64,000 nucleotides of DNA from an uncultured Clostridia bacterium (GCA_947630185.1 CANRGT010000003.1:1-64000), one strand, 5' to 3'. Shown: positions 10,018-21,234, counted from the first letter of the stretch. Made by a program: numbers and translations. Notes: a model not told the origin generated them from the letters alone.

Positions 10018-11280
10018 ATGCCAGAAGAAACAAAATTTAGAGAAAGGAGAAGTAAAGGAAAAATGAAAAACAACTTAGAAAAAGTAAATTTTTTAGAAAA
10101 TAAAAATGCCATAAGAGAACGAGGAATAACATTAATAGCATTAGTAGTAACTATTATAGTACTTTTAATATTAGCATCAATAAGTATTAGTGTAATATTA
10201 GGAGATAACGGATTAATAGATATGGCAAGAGAAGCAGGAAGAAAAACAAATGAAGCAGTAGAAAAAGAGCAGGGAGACATAGCAAATTTAACAAATGAAC
10301 TAAAAGACTATGTAAATGGAACAACAGGAGAAAAGACTTTAGTGCAAATGTTTAGAGATGGAGAACTACAAGTAGGAGACTATTTAAATTATGAAAATCC
10401 AGCTGAAGGAAGTTATACAGCAAAAGCAGATAAAACGGGAATGAAAAAAGCAAATGAAGATGGAAAAGATTTAGGCATAACTGGCCAAACATTTAGTGTA
10501 AAAGGTAACGATTTACATTGGAGAATATTGGGGATAGATGAAGCCACAGGAGGATTAAAATTAATATCAGGAAGACCAATAAAAAGAGAAGGTGCTGAAG
10601 ACGACCCATATTTTTATATGTATGGAGCGAATGCATATTTAAATGGAGAAGAAGAACTAAATAACATAGCAAAAATATTTAAAAATGAAAAATATGCACA
10701 AGACGTAAGAAGTGTAACAATGAAAGATATAGATGAAGCAGTAGGAATAAAAACAAAAGATGACATAAAGAGAGTGAATTTAGGTTATAATCCTGAATAT
10801 GGAAGTACACAATATGGTGAACCATATAAATTTGACAAGCAATATACACCAGAATCTTGGCTAAATAACGAACAACAAACGACTGTAACAGGAACAGTAG
10901 ATGGATACTATTATTCAATAAATGATACAGGAGAACCAACAGTAAAAGTGGATAACAAAACCTTATCTGATATGTTATTTGACAATGTGGAATATCTTGA
11001 CAATGGAGTTTCTGGTGCTAATTACTGGCTTGCTTCGCGTGGGGTTTACGCAAGCTCAGACTATGCTGGCTTTGGCTTAGGTTCGGTGAACTCGCGCGAA
11101 GGCATTACTGACGCAGGTGCTGGCGACATGTTCTATTCCGATGACGGCCTCGAGGGCTGCTGCGGCTTTGCAGTGCGCCCCATAGTTATTCTGAAATCTG
11201 ATCTCACAGCAAAAGATTTGCAAAAAATAAATCAAATTGAAGAAGAAAGATGGGAATATGGAGAACTAGAACCACAATAA
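10018..11280 (+). CDS. Pilin-like N-terminal anchor plus DUF6273-like/C-type-lectin-like variable protein, cassette A
   Basis: GGAGG RBS; RGITLIALVVTIIVLLILASISISVILGDNG; DLHWRILGID; C-terminal NYWLASRGV...FGLGSV...CCGFAVRPIVILKSD. Confidence 0.75.
   Translation: MPEETKFRERRSKGKMKNNLEKVNFLENKNAIRERGITLIALVVTIIVLLILASISISVILGDNGLIDMAREAGRKTNEAVEKEQGDIANLTNELKDYVNGTTGEKTLVQMFRDGELQVGDYLNYENPAEGSYTAKADKTGMKKANEDGKDLGITGQTFSVKGNDLHWRILGIDEATGGLKLISGRPIKREGAEDDPYFYMYGANAYLNGEEELNNIAKIFKNEKYAQDVRSVTMKDIDEAVGIKTKDDIKRVNLGYNPEYGSTQYGEPYKFDKQYTPESWLNNEQQTTVTGTVDGYYYSINDTGEPTVKVDNKTLSDMLFDNVEYLDNGVSGANYWLASRGVYASSDYAGFGLGSVNSREGITDAGAGDMFYSDDGLEGCCGFAVRPIVILKSDLTAKDLQKINQIEEERWEYGELEPQ
11020..11190 (+). 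other. Candidate DGR variable region, cassette A
   Basis: Abrupt GC-rich, A-poor block in an AT-rich gene, ending at GTGCGCCCCATAGTTATTCTG, shared with cassette D. Confidence 0.6.
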
Positions 11281-11766
11281 ATTATATGTGATTTCAAAGA
11301 TAAAAAAATAAGATAATATTCTAACAAAGACTTTAATTTATATAAAGCAAATTTGTGAAATTAGATGATTCATATCTAATACTTATATGTCGAATTTACT
11401 CGAAGTATGACGAACGAAAATGCTTGAAAAATAGCTAAAAATGTGATATAAAGAAAGTTACTTAAGCAAAAGTTCTTTCTTTATATTTTTTTATATATTT
11501 TTTTTCAAGAATATTTTAAATAACTTTTCTAAATATTTTTAAATCATTTAAAAATCTATCAAATTAAAAATTCCCAAAAGGTAAAGAGAAGAAAACAAAA
11601 TAAAAAAAGAACAGGAGGTGGTAATAAAATAGTTAGCACTTTTGCTTAAATTTATGAAACAAATTTTACCAAACAGTATTGATAAAATAAATACTTCTAT
11701 GGTAAAATAAACAAAGAAATTAAATAGATATTACTCATTTGTAGAAAAGAAGGGGGAAAAGTAGAA

Positions 11767-12089
11767 ATGGCGAAGAAAGAAAATGAAAAAGTAAAAGAAG
11801 CATCAGAAGTACTAGAAAGAATGAGTATGAGCTATGAAGAAAGATGGCTATACGATCAAAGAATGTTAAGAAAAATGGACGAGATGAGCTTAAAAGAGCA
11901 TGCAAAGCAAGAACGGATTAGAAGAACGGGCTAAAAGAACGGACTAGAAAAACGGAAGAAAAAGTGGAATAAAAGAACGGAGAAAAAAAGGCAAAATTAG
12001 AAACAGCAAAGAAAATGCTAGAAAAAGGTATTACAATAGAAACAATCATAGAAGTAACAGGCCTAACAAAAGAAGAAATATTAAATTAA
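11767..12089 (+). pseudogene. Degraded Rpn/PD-(D/E)XK nuclease-transposase remnant
   Basis: MAKKENEKVKEASEVLERMSMSYEERWLYDQR...then stops/frameshifts in AAGAACGG repeats, ending ETAKKMLEKGITIETIIEVTGLTKEEILN*, matching the C-terminus of the intact protein at 42107-42958. Confidence 0.7.
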
Positions 12090-12098
12090 TAAATTATA

Positions 12099-12134
12099 TA
12101 AAATGTGAAGACGCTTTGTCCTCACATTTTTTTC
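12099..12134 (+). terminator. Intrinsic terminator
   Basis: AAAATGTGA(A)GAC...GTCCTCACATTTTTTT hairpin and T-run. Confidence 0.65.
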
Positions 12135-12189
12135 ATGCTTGCATATAATATAATAACGCATCTATTTACATAAATAGGAGGCGATAAAA

Positions 12190-12681
12190 ATGAAAAGAAA
12201 TAAAATTATTATAGCTGTAGCTTTATTAATAATTGTAGTTGCAATGGCAATAGGCTACTCAGCATTTACAACTGAACTAACAATAAATGGAACTGCAGAA
12301 ATTACAGGAGAATGGAATATAAAAATAACTGGAGTAGAAATTCAAAATGCTAATGGAGAAGTAGATGCAGGAAAACCAGAATTTACAGATACAACTTTTA
12401 GCTTTAGTACAAAATTGAAAAAGCCTGGAGATGCTGTAACTTATGCAGTAACGATTGAAAATTTAGGAACAATTGATGCAACTTTAAGCAATTTAATTTT
12501 TAAAGAAGGCGAAGATGAATGTCCAGAAATTAGTTATAAAACATCAGAAGTTGCAACTACTTTATCAGCAGGAGATCAAACAACACTTTCTGTAACAGTA
12601 AGATATAATCCTTCAGCAACAGAAGTGCCTTTAATAAAAACTAAAACAATATCTGGAATTATAGAATATACACAAAACTAG
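12190..12681 (+). CDS. TasA/camelysin-like secreted protein
   Basis: N-terminal MKRNKIIIAVALLIIVVAMAIGYSAFTTELTINGTAEITGEW; followed by a signal peptidase I gene. Confidence 0.6.
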   Translation: MKRNKIIIAVALLIIVVAMAIGYSAFTTELTINGTAEITGEWNIKITGVEIQNANGEVDAGKPEFTDTTFSFSTKLKKPGDAVTYAVTIENLGTIDATLSNLIFKEGEDECPEISYKTSEVATTLSAGDQTTLSVTVRYNPSATEVPLIKTKTISGIIEYTQN

Positions 12682-12751
12682 AATAAAATACAGATGAAAA
12701 TTATGTACTAAAGATATATTAGATAAAATGTACAGCACTAAATTAAAATAG

Positions 12752-13909
12752 GTGAACAATATGAAAAAGATAAATAATAAAGAAACAATAATAATTGTAA
12801 CTATATATCTTTTAATAACCATTATTTTAATAACTAGAAATGCAATTCTATATACTAACTTAGTCAATCCTTTATTTTGGTTTTGCATTCTAGTTTATTT
12901 ATTATGGAAAATAAAGAAAGACTATATTAGATTAAAAGAAAATAGAAAATTTTCTCTATATATGCTTATAATTTCATTTATATATTTAGCTATATACTTT
13001 TATATGGGATTTATTTTAGACTTTTCAAAAAGCCCATATAGCCATAGTATAGGCTCAACAATTCAAAATGTAATAATACAAATAATACCAATTATAGGAA
13101 TAGAAACAGCAAGGTGTATCATTTCAATTAGAAATAGAAGTAATAAATTAGTATTAGTATATATAGCGATAATACTAGCACTGATAGAAATAAAATATAA
13201 TATATTGCTTGATTTGCTTTCAGACAAAGAGAAACTTTTTCAATATATATGTGAAATAGTAATACCAACGCTAAGTCACAGCTCTTTATTTACTTATTTA
13301 GCATCAAAAGGAGCGTGGAAATCATCTTTACTATATAGAACTTTTAGTAAATTAGTAATTTTGTTATTTCCAATTCTTCCAAATACAAATTGGTTTTTGA
13401 ATGGAGCAATGTCTATAATTTCTCAGGTAATAATATGTTTGCTATTTAAATATAGATTTTTAAAAAACAAAACTGAAATTAAAAACAGAAAAGAAAATAT
13501 AACCTCGAAAATCGTTTATACAATAACGATTGTTATTTGCATAACATTAGTAAGTTTTGTTATGGGCCTATTTAAATATGAACCAATAGCTATTGCTTCT
13601 AATAGTATGTATCCTAGCTTTATAAGAGGAGATGTAGTCATATTCAAAAAACTAAATGAAAGTGAGCTAGATAAAATTCCAGAAGGTAGCATAATTGTAT
13701 ATAGTGTGTCAAATCAAAATGTTGCTCATAGAGTTGTAAAAATAATAGAAAAGGAAAATAAAGTTTTATATCAAACGAAGGGTGATAGTAACAATGTACC
13801 AGATATGCTTTTAGTAGAAACAAGTCAAATTAAAGGTGTATATGTACTTTGCCTTAAATATATAGGCTACCCATCTGTTTGGCTCTATGATTATTTCAAA
13901 AACAATTAA
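12752..13909 (+). CDS. Multi-TM protein with C-terminal signal peptidase I domain (SipW-like)
   Basis: SNSMYPSFIRGDVVIFKK...NVAHRVVKI...TKGDSNNVPD motifs after several TM helices. Confidence 0.8.
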   Translation: MNNMKKINNKETIIIVTIYLLITIILITRNAILYTNLVNPLFWFCILVYLLWKIKKDYIRLKENRKFSLYMLIISFIYLAIYFYMGFILDFSKSPYSHSIGSTIQNVIIQIIPIIGIETARCIISIRNRSNKLVLVYIAIILALIEIKYNILLDLLSDKEKLFQYICEIVIPTLSHSSLFTYLASKGAWKSSLLYRTFSKLVILLFPILPNTNWFLNGAMSIISQVIICLLFKYRFLKNKTEIKNRKENITSKIVYTITIVICITLVSFVMGLFKYEPIAIASNSMYPSFIRGDVVIFKKLNESELDKIPEGSIIVYSVSNQNVAHRVVKIIEKENKVLYQTKGDSNNVPDMLLVETSQIKGVYVLCLKYIGYPSVWLYDYFKNN

Positions 13910-13936
13910 AATTTAGAAAGGAGATTTTGTATAATA

Positions 13937-14956
13937 ATGAAAAAAATTAATAAAAATAGCCTAATTATAGTAGTTATAATTATAATTATGGTTACAATAG
14001 GATGCTTTTTAATAAAAGTAGGTTTAGATATTGAAAAATTTATTTCTCCAATATATACTTATACTGCAAACAAAAATGATAGTTATGAAGTATCATTAAA
14101 AGAAAATGATTTCTATATAGAAAAAACTTTACCTCAAGAAAGATACTATGCTTCTAAGTCAATTAAATCATTTAATATAAATTTTAAATATGATTTTAAA
14201 GCAAATGAAGAAGCTAATATTGAGTATAATTATAATATCGTGGCAAGTTTAGTAGGAACAGTAAATGATGAAAATGAAGATAAAGAAATATGGACAAGAG
14301 ATTTTAATATAAATGATGAAGTAAACAATAAAGGATATATAAAGGAATTTTCAATAAATGAAAATGTAACTATTGATTATGATAAATATAATGACTTAGC
14401 AAGATTATATGAAACAACATATAACGTAAAAATAGATGCAGTTCTTAAAGTAAGATTAAATGTTTATTATAGTATAGAAAACGAAACAGCTGAAGATTAC
14501 ATTGAATTAGATATACCTTTAACTAATACTGTAACTGAAGCTAAACGAAATTATGAAGAAACTACTTTCAAAAATATTTTTGATGAAAGTAGTAATAACA
14601 TTAAAAGAATTATTCTTTATGTACTAGGTGGCTTATTTATATTATCTGCAATAGCAATAACTGTAATATATATAATAAGAAAGATGAATAAAAATCCAAA
14701 GGAAATGTATGAATATAATATAAAGCACATTTTGAAATATTATAGTGATTTAATAGTAACAGTAACAAATGAACCTAACTTAGAAAATTTGAAGCTTATG
14801 AAGCTTGAAGTATTAGATGACTTAATTGATGTAGCAGAACAAAATGAGAAACATATTATCCATTATAAAATACCAGAAGTAGAAAAAAGCAATTTATATG
14901 TGATTGTAAATGAGTACGTATATATTTATGTTGTAGATGGCAATAAACTAAAATAA
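13937..14956 (+). CDS. DUF5305-like membrane protein
   Basis: Follows signal peptidase; N- and C-terminal TM helices and extracellular domain. Confidence 0.6.
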   Translation: MKKINKNSLIIVVIIIIMVTIGCFLIKVGLDIEKFISPIYTYTANKNDSYEVSLKENDFYIEKTLPQERYYASKSIKSFNINFKYDFKANEEANIEYNYNIVASLVGTVNDENEDKEIWTRDFNINDEVNNKGYIKEFSINENVTIDYDKYNDLARLYETTYNVKIDAVLKVRLNVYYSIENETAEDYIELDIPLTNTVTEAKRNYEETTFKNIFDESSNNIKRIILYVLGGLFILSAIAITVIYIIRKMNKNPKEMYEYNIKHILKYYSDLIVTVTNEPNLENLKLMKLEVLDDLIDVAEQNEKHIIHYKIPEVEKSNLYVIVNEYVYIYVVDGNKLK

Positions 14957-14980
14957 GTAAATATTGAAAGGAAGGGTATA

Positions 14981-16138
14981 ATGAAAAAGGCAGTTTTAAT
15001 TATAGTTTTAATTTTATCAATTCTTACTACTAGTGCATTACTAATATTAAATTTTAGTCAAAATAAAAACATGAATATTGGTACTATAAAACCATCAGAA
15101 GTAAAGCAAACAATTTTGAAAGATAAAGGAATTTTTAGTGAATATTATGAAGAAGCGGAAGAATTACTAAAAACTATGACTTTAGATGAAAAAATAGGAC
15201 AGTTATTTTTAGTTAGATATCCAAGCGAAAATCAAATAGATATATTAAAAAAGTATGATTTTGGTGGATATCTATTCTTTGAAAAAGATTTTAAAGGAAA
15301 AACAAAAAGTCAAGTACAGGAAATGATAAATAATGTTCAAGAAGCTTCAAAAATACTATTAATTACAGCAGTTGATGAAGAGGGTGGAAATGTTGTGAGA
15401 ATAAGTAGTAATGCAAATTTAGCAAAATCAAAATTTAAATCTCCTATGCAATTATATAAATTAGGAGGTTTTGAAAAAATAGAAGAAGATGTAAAAGAAA
15501 AAAGTGAGGTCTTAAGTGATTTAGGAATAAATTTAAATTTAGCACCAGTTGTAGATGTTTCTACAAATCCAAATGATTTTATGTATGACAGAACATTAGG
15601 TGAAGATGCTACTCTTACATCTATTTATGCAAAAACTGTTATTAATGCAAGTAAAAATTTAAAAGTATCGTATACCTTGAAACATTTTCCTGGTTATGGG
15701 AATAATATAGACACACATACATCAACATCAATTGATAAAAGAACTTATGAAAGTATTTTAGAAAATGATATTCCGCCATTTGAAGCAGGAATAGAAGCTG
15801 GTGCTGAAGCTGTTTTAGTTGCTCATAATATTGTATCAAGTGTTGATAAAGAAAATCCAGCTTCGCTTTCTCCAACAATACATAAATTATTAAGAGATGA
15901 CCTATCGTTTACTGGCATAATAATCACAGACGATTTAGCAATGGCAGCAGCATCTTCAGATGAAGATGCAACTGTAAAAGCAGTACTTGCTGGAAACAAT
16001 TTAATGATTACAACAAATTATAAACAAAGTATAAATTCTGTAAAAAAAGCTATTGAAGATGGAATTTTAACAGAAGAAAAAATAGATGAATTAGTAGAAC
16101 GTGTATTGGCTTGGAAGTATTACAAAAAATTAATTTAA
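14981..16138 (+). CDS. Glycoside hydrolase family 3 (beta-N-acetylhexosaminidase-like)
   Basis: DEKIGQLFLVRY, KHFPGYGNNIDTHTSTS, GIIITDDLAMAAA. Confidence 0.85.
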   Translation: MKKAVLIIVLILSILTTSALLILNFSQNKNMNIGTIKPSEVKQTILKDKGIFSEYYEEAEELLKTMTLDEKIGQLFLVRYPSENQIDILKKYDFGGYLFFEKDFKGKTKSQVQEMINNVQEASKILLITAVDEEGGNVVRISSNANLAKSKFKSPMQLYKLGGFEKIEEDVKEKSEVLSDLGINLNLAPVVDVSTNPNDFMYDRTLGEDATLTSIYAKTVINASKNLKVSYTLKHFPGYGNNIDTHTSTSIDKRTYESILENDIPPFEAGIEAGAEAVLVAHNIVSSVDKENPASLSPTIHKLLRDDLSFTGIIITDDLAMAAASSDEDATVKAVLAGNNLMITTNYKQSINSVKKAIEDGILTEEKIDELVERVLAWKYYKKLI

Positions 16139-16409
16139 ACATATAATCTTTAAAGCTTGAAAACTGCATACTTAGTATTTTAATAATAGATATTTGTAGA
16201 AAGTGTAGTATATGTTTGATAAGCATGCAGAAACTTTCGTCAAGTGAAAAGTTAAATGCAATTCTGTAAAGTAAATGCAATTTGTACGATTAAATACAGA
16301 ACTTTATGTAAATTTCACAAATATGCTGTACTTTTTGCCAAAGTTATGATACAATATTGTACGTGATATTTTTATTATAATTATTTTTATGAAGGAGAGA
16401 TAAGTATTT

Positions 16410-17315
16410 ATGTATACTAAAAAAAGTAGCATAATACTTAAGATAACTGCTAGCATAATGGTTTTATTTACTCTTTCAATCATTATCACTAGTAAATTTA
16501 ATATACAAGAGAACCTTCAAAAATATACTGTAGAAGAAAATAAAATAGCATGTACAAAGCAAGAAACACTATTAGATGAAACTCTGAAAGATAAGAAAAA
16601 TAATATGAATAATGAAAATGCAGAAAAAGAAGTTGTAAGTAGAGACACATCTTCAAGAACTGTAGTACAAGAAACAAAATTAAATCAATCAGAAAGCACA
16701 ACTAAAACAGAAAATCAATTAGGTTATAATAATAAACAACAAAATCAAGCAAATACTGAAAGTCAAGAAGCAAAACAAAATCAAGTAAATAATGAAAACG
16801 AAGTGGCAAAACAGACTCAAACGAATAAAAGAAACGAAGAAACAAATAAAAATCAGACGACCAACAAAAACGAAGAGACACAAAATAGCAAAACAAATAA
16901 TAATACTATAGTTGAAAAACAATATAAAGGTTTTGAAACAGTTGGTAAAATTGAAATACAAAAAACAGGACTTAATTTACCTATATTAAGTCAAGTTACA
17001 GTACAAGGAATGGAAGTAGCTCCTTGTTTATTATATTCAAAAGGAGAAATTAATCAAAGTGGAAATACTGTAATAGTAGGTCATAATTATAACAATATTT
17101 TTTCTAAAAATAAAAATTTAGAAAAGGGAGACAAAATTTCAATTACAACTCTAGATGGGCAAAAAGTAACATATACTATATATAGTAAATTTCGTACAAC
17201 ACCGGATGAAGTAGATTATCTTGCAAGAAAAATAGGAGACAAGCCAGAAATAACTTTATCTACTTGTACAGAAAGTGATAAATATAGACTTGTTATTTTA
17301 GCAGTTGCAGATTAA
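16410..17315 (+). CDS. Class D-like sortase
   Basis: GNTVIVGHNYNNIFSKNKNLEKGDKISITT and TLSTCTESDKYRLVILA. Confidence 0.85.
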   Translation: MYTKKSSIILKITASIMVLFTLSIIITSKFNIQENLQKYTVEENKIACTKQETLLDETLKDKKNNMNNENAEKEVVSRDTSSRTVVQETKLNQSESTTKTENQLGYNNKQQNQANTESQEAKQNQVNNENEVAKQTQTNKRNEETNKNQTTNKNEETQNSKTNNNTIVEKQYKGFETVGKIEIQKTGLNLPILSQVTVQGMEVAPCLLYSKGEINQSGNTVIVGHNYNNIFSKNKNLEKGDKISITTLDGQKVTYTIYSKFRTTPDEVDYLARKIGDKPEITLSTCTESDKYRLVILAVAD

Positions 17316-17390
17316 AATGCTTATATAAAAATTAAAAGCTTATATAAAGCTTAAATATATACAAATAAAAAGCAAACATAGGAGGAAAAT

Positions 17391-18296
17391 ATGGGTTTTT
17401 TTGATAAATTAAAACAAGGTTTAAATAAAACAAAAAATTCATTCGATGAAAAAATTAATAGCGTATTTAGTAATTTCAGAAAAGTTGATGAAGAATTATT
17501 AGAAGAATTAGAAGAAGTTTTAATAATGTCTGATGTAGGAGTAGAAACATCAACTAAAATAATTGGAAACTTACGTGAAAAGATAAAAAAAGAAAAAATA
17601 GAAGACGAAGATGGCGTAAAAAATGCTTTAAGAGATGAAATAAAAGCAATTTTAGATGAAGTAGATAACGGACTAAAATTAGAAACTCATCCAGCAGTTA
17701 TTTTAGTAGTAGGTGTTAATGGCGTTGGAAAAACTACATCAATTGGAAAAATAGCAAATCGTCTAAAGAAGGATGGAAAAAAAGTTGTAATTGCAGCAGC
17801 TGATACATTTAGAGCAGCAGCAGTAGAACAACTAGAAGTTTGGGCAAATCGTGCAGGTTGCCAAATGGTAAAAAAAGAAGAAGGATCAGACCCTGCATCA
17901 GTAGTATATGAAGCAATTCAAATAACAAAAAATGAAAATGCAGATGTTCTAATTTGCGATACAGCAGGAAGATTGCATAACAAAAAATATTTAATGGACG
18001 AGTTAGTGAAAATAAAAAAAGTAATAGATAAAGAATTACCAAATGCTTCAAAAGAAGTACTTATGGTATTAGATGCAACAACAGGACAGAATGCTATTCC
18101 TCAAGTGAAAGCTTTTAAAGAAACTGTTGATATAAATGGACTAATATTAACAAAATTAGATGGAACAGCAAAAGGTGGAGTTGTAGTTGGAATAGTAGCT
18201 GAAAATAAAATGCCTGTTAAATTTGTAGGTGTAGGAGAACAAATTGATGACATGGAAATTTTCAATAGTACAGATTTTGTAAATGCACTAATTTAA
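17391..18296 (+). CDS. ftsY: Signal recognition particle receptor FtsY
   Basis: GVNGVGKTTSIGKIA, DTAGRLHN, TKLDGTAKGG. Confidence 0.95.
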   Translation: MGFFDKLKQGLNKTKNSFDEKINSVFSNFRKVDEELLEELEEVLIMSDVGVETSTKIIGNLREKIKKEKIEDEDGVKNALRDEIKAILDEVDNGLKLETHPAVILVVGVNGVGKTTSIGKIANRLKKDGKKVVIAAADTFRAAAVEQLEVWANRAGCQMVKKEEGSDPASVVYEAIQITKNENADVLICDTAGRLHNKKYLMDELVKIKKVIDKELPNASKEVLMVLDATTGQNAIPQVKAFKETVDINGLILTKLDGTAKGGVVVGIVAENKMPVKFVGVGEQIDDMEIFNSTDFVNALI

Positions 18297-18423
18297 AAAA
18301 TGATATTTATAATAAGAAATTATACTAATGAGTGAACACAAATTGTGGGGAAAATACTTGAGATAAAAATATAAATCTATATAAAAAGAAAGGAGAAAGT
18401 ACGAAATAATCGTACAACTGAAA

Positions 18424-21234
18424 ATGGAAAAATCAGAACCACAAAATGCACTTGTAAAAGTAGAAGTAAAAAAGCGTAAAATAAGGCAATTACTTGTTTT
18501 AGCATTTTTTGTAATTGCTATAATTGTTTCATATGTTACTTATAGAGGAAACTATTTAGAAACTCTTGAATTAGGAGAACAATACTTAAGTGTTTTTTGG
18601 AAAAATGTAGCTTACCAATTTAGTACATTTATAGCAAATTTTATAATTTTATTTTTACTTATTTACATTACTAACAAAAGAATAAAAAAGGGATTAGTAC
18701 CATTTTTTGAAGAGGAAAAGAAGAAAATACCTAAAATGCCAAACAAATCAATAGCATTTATAGTTTCATTGTTGGTCAGTTTTTTTGCTACTAACATAAT
18801 GCTTAAAAAATTAATGTTATGTATAAATATGGCTGCATTTGAAATTACAGATCCAGTAATAGGATTAGATATAGGATATTTTGTTTTTATACAACCATTT
18901 TTGCAATTTTTATTACGCTATCTACTATTTATTGTAGTTGGATTAACTATATATGGAGCTTTTTACTATATTGTAGTTTTCAATTTTTTATTAGATGGAG
19001 TCAGTAGAGAAACTTTAAAGAAAAGCAGATTATTAAATCAACTTTGCAATAATATTATTGTAATAGCAATTCTTATTGCAATAACAATTTTTGTAGAAAC
19101 ATTTAATGTTGGACTTCAAAAATTTATAAATTTAGGAAGTTATGCTATTTGGGGAGCTGGAATATCAGAAGTAACAATAAAATTATGGGGTTACAGAATT
19201 TTATCAGTAATTATTATGGTTTCAGTTATATTAGCAGTTCACAGATTAAAAAAAGGAGACACAAAGCGTATACTTACAGCTTTAGCAATAGTACCAGCAT
19301 TTTTAATATTAATGCTTGTGTCACTACTAGGATTTAATCTTATATTTATCAATTCAAACGAATTAGATAAACAGCAAGATTATATAAGAGCAAATATACA
19401 GTCTACAAAACAAGCATATGGAATAGATATAGATGAAGTATCTTTAGCTGAAAATGAAACAATAACAAAAGAAATATTAAATCAAAATATGAGTATCATA
19501 GATAATATCAATATAACCAATAAAGATATTGTATTAAATAATTTAAATACTTCTCAAACAAATAAAGGATATTATACCTATGGAACAACACAAGTTAGTG
19601 TAAAAGATATAAATGGAAATCCTAGTTTAGTATATATTACACCAAGAGAAATTACAGATTCAGCTGGAACATATAATAACAAAACATATCAATATACACA
19701 TGGATTTGGAGTAGTTATAACATCTGCAAGTAAAGTAGATGAAAATGGAACTTTGCTTCATTTGCAAAAAGGATTTGAAGCTTCAGCAAATGATGTGATT
19801 ACTATTAGCGAGCCACGAATATATTTCGGATTAGAAACAAATGATACAGTTGTAACTAATAGTAAAGGCAAAAAGGAATTTGATTATCCAATAATAGATT
19901 CAGCAACAGCTGAAAATAAAGAAAATATATATCAAGGACAAGCAGGGCTTAGCTTAAACTTTTTTGATAGGCTTGTTTTGGCAATAAAAGAAAATGACTT
20001 AAAACTTGCACTATCTGGAAACGTAAATTCAAATAGTAAAATACTAATCAATAGAAATATAATAGAGAGAGCAAAAACTCTAATGCCATACATTTTATAT
20101 GATGAAAACCCTTATTTAGTAACAACAAAAGAAAATAGGTTAGTATGGGTATTAGATGGGTATACTATAACAGAATGTTATCCATATTCACAAAGATTAA
20201 CTTTAGAAACTGATAATGTATTAAATAAGATAGATATAAGTTACATCAGAAATTCTGTAAAAGTTTTAATTGATGCTTATGATGGAACTATAAGCTATTA
20301 TATTACAGATAAAAATGACCCAATAATTTCTGCATATCAAAAAATTTATCCGGATTTATTTATAGATGACATAAATTCTATTCCAGAAGAAATAAAAGAA
20401 CAATTTATATATCCAGAGTTTTTATATAGTATTCAAGCAGAAATTCTAGAAAGATATCATAATGTACAAACTGATGTATTATATAGACAAGACGATATAT
20501 GGGAAATTGCTACACACAATACAAGCAAAGTATTAACAAAAATAGGCACAGAAATTACACCATATTATGCTATGATAAAAACAGTCAATAATAAAAATTC
20601 TACATTAGGTTTAGTGTTACCATATACACAATATGGTAAGCAAAACTTGATATCATATTTAGTAGGTTCTTATGAAAATGGACAACCAAAGTTAACCATT
20701 TATAAGTATCAAGCAGATAGCAATATAGCAGGACCAATGCAAATAGATACACAATTAGAACAAGATGAAAGAATATCTGAAGAAATATCAGAATTAAATG
20801 CCCTTGGAACAAAAATAAGTAAAAATATGATAGTAATTCCAATTGACAATTCACTATTATATGTAGAGCCTATTTATCAACAATATGTAAATGATGACAA
20901 AGCAACACCTGTACTTAAAAAAATAGTTGTAGCTTCAGGAAACAAAGTAGCAATTGGAGATACATTGGAAGAAGCTTTAAATAACTTAGTATCACAAAAT
21001 GCAGTAGATATTGAAATAGAAAATACTGATGATATAGAAGGTGTAATAGATGCAATTATTAAAGCAAACCAAAATTTAAAACAATCTAACAAAAATAACA
21101 ATTGGGAAATGGCTGGTAAAGATATGTCAAAACTTCAAGAATTAATAACAAAGCTTGAAAAATTGATGAAAGAAAATAATAATAATAATAAGGATGCTCA
21201 AAATAAAATAGAAAGTGGAAATGTTTTGGACTAG
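18424..21234 (+). CDS. UPF0182-family membrane protein
   Basis: 936 aa, N-terminal TM cluster, YITPREI, ENPYLVTTKENRLVWVLDGYTIT. Confidence 0.85.
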   Translation: MEKSEPQNALVKVEVKKRKIRQLLVLAFFVIAIIVSYVTYRGNYLETLELGEQYLSVFWKNVAYQFSTFIANFIILFLLIYITNKRIKKGLVPFFEEEKKKIPKMPNKSIAFIVSLLVSFFATNIMLKKLMLCINMAAFEITDPVIGLDIGYFVFIQPFLQFLLRYLLFIVVGLTIYGAFYYIVVFNFLLDGVSRETLKKSRLLNQLCNNIIVIAILIAITIFVETFNVGLQKFINLGSYAIWGAGISEVTIKLWGYRILSVIIMVSVILAVHRLKKGDTKRILTALAIVPAFLILMLVSLLGFNLIFINSNELDKQQDYIRANIQSTKQAYGIDIDEVSLAENETITKEILNQNMSIIDNINITNKDIVLNNLNTSQTNKGYYTYGTTQVSVKDINGNPSLVYITPREITDSAGTYNNKTYQYTHGFGVVITSASKVDENGTLLHLQKGFEASANDVITISEPRIYFGLETNDTVVTNSKGKKEFDYPIIDSATAENKENIYQGQAGLSLNFFDRLVLAIKENDLKLALSGNVNSNSKILINRNIIERAKTLMPYILYDENPYLVTTKENRLVWVLDGYTITECYPYSQRLTLETDNVLNKIDISYIRNSVKVLIDAYDGTISYYITDKNDPIISAYQKIYPDLFIDDINSIPEEIKEQFIYPEFLYSIQAEILERYHNVQTDVLYRQDDIWEIATHNTSKVLTKIGTEITPYYAMIKTVNNKNSTLGLVLPYTQYGKQNLISYLVGSYENGQPKLTIYKYQADSNIAGPMQIDTQLEQDERISEEISELNALGTKISKNMIVIPIDNSLLYVEPIYQQYVNDDKATPVLKKIVVASGNKVAIGDTLEEALNNLVSQNAVDIEIENTDDIEGVIDAIIKANQNLKQSNKNNNWEMAGKDMSKLQELITKLEKLMKENNNNNKDAQNKIESGNVLD

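Noticed and set aside
10679-10939. Minus-strand Leu/His-rich ORFs throughout the track (e.g. 10679, 40832, 50894, 16498, 54904)
   Set aside because: Low-complexity hydrophobic antisense readings of AT-rich coding DNA.
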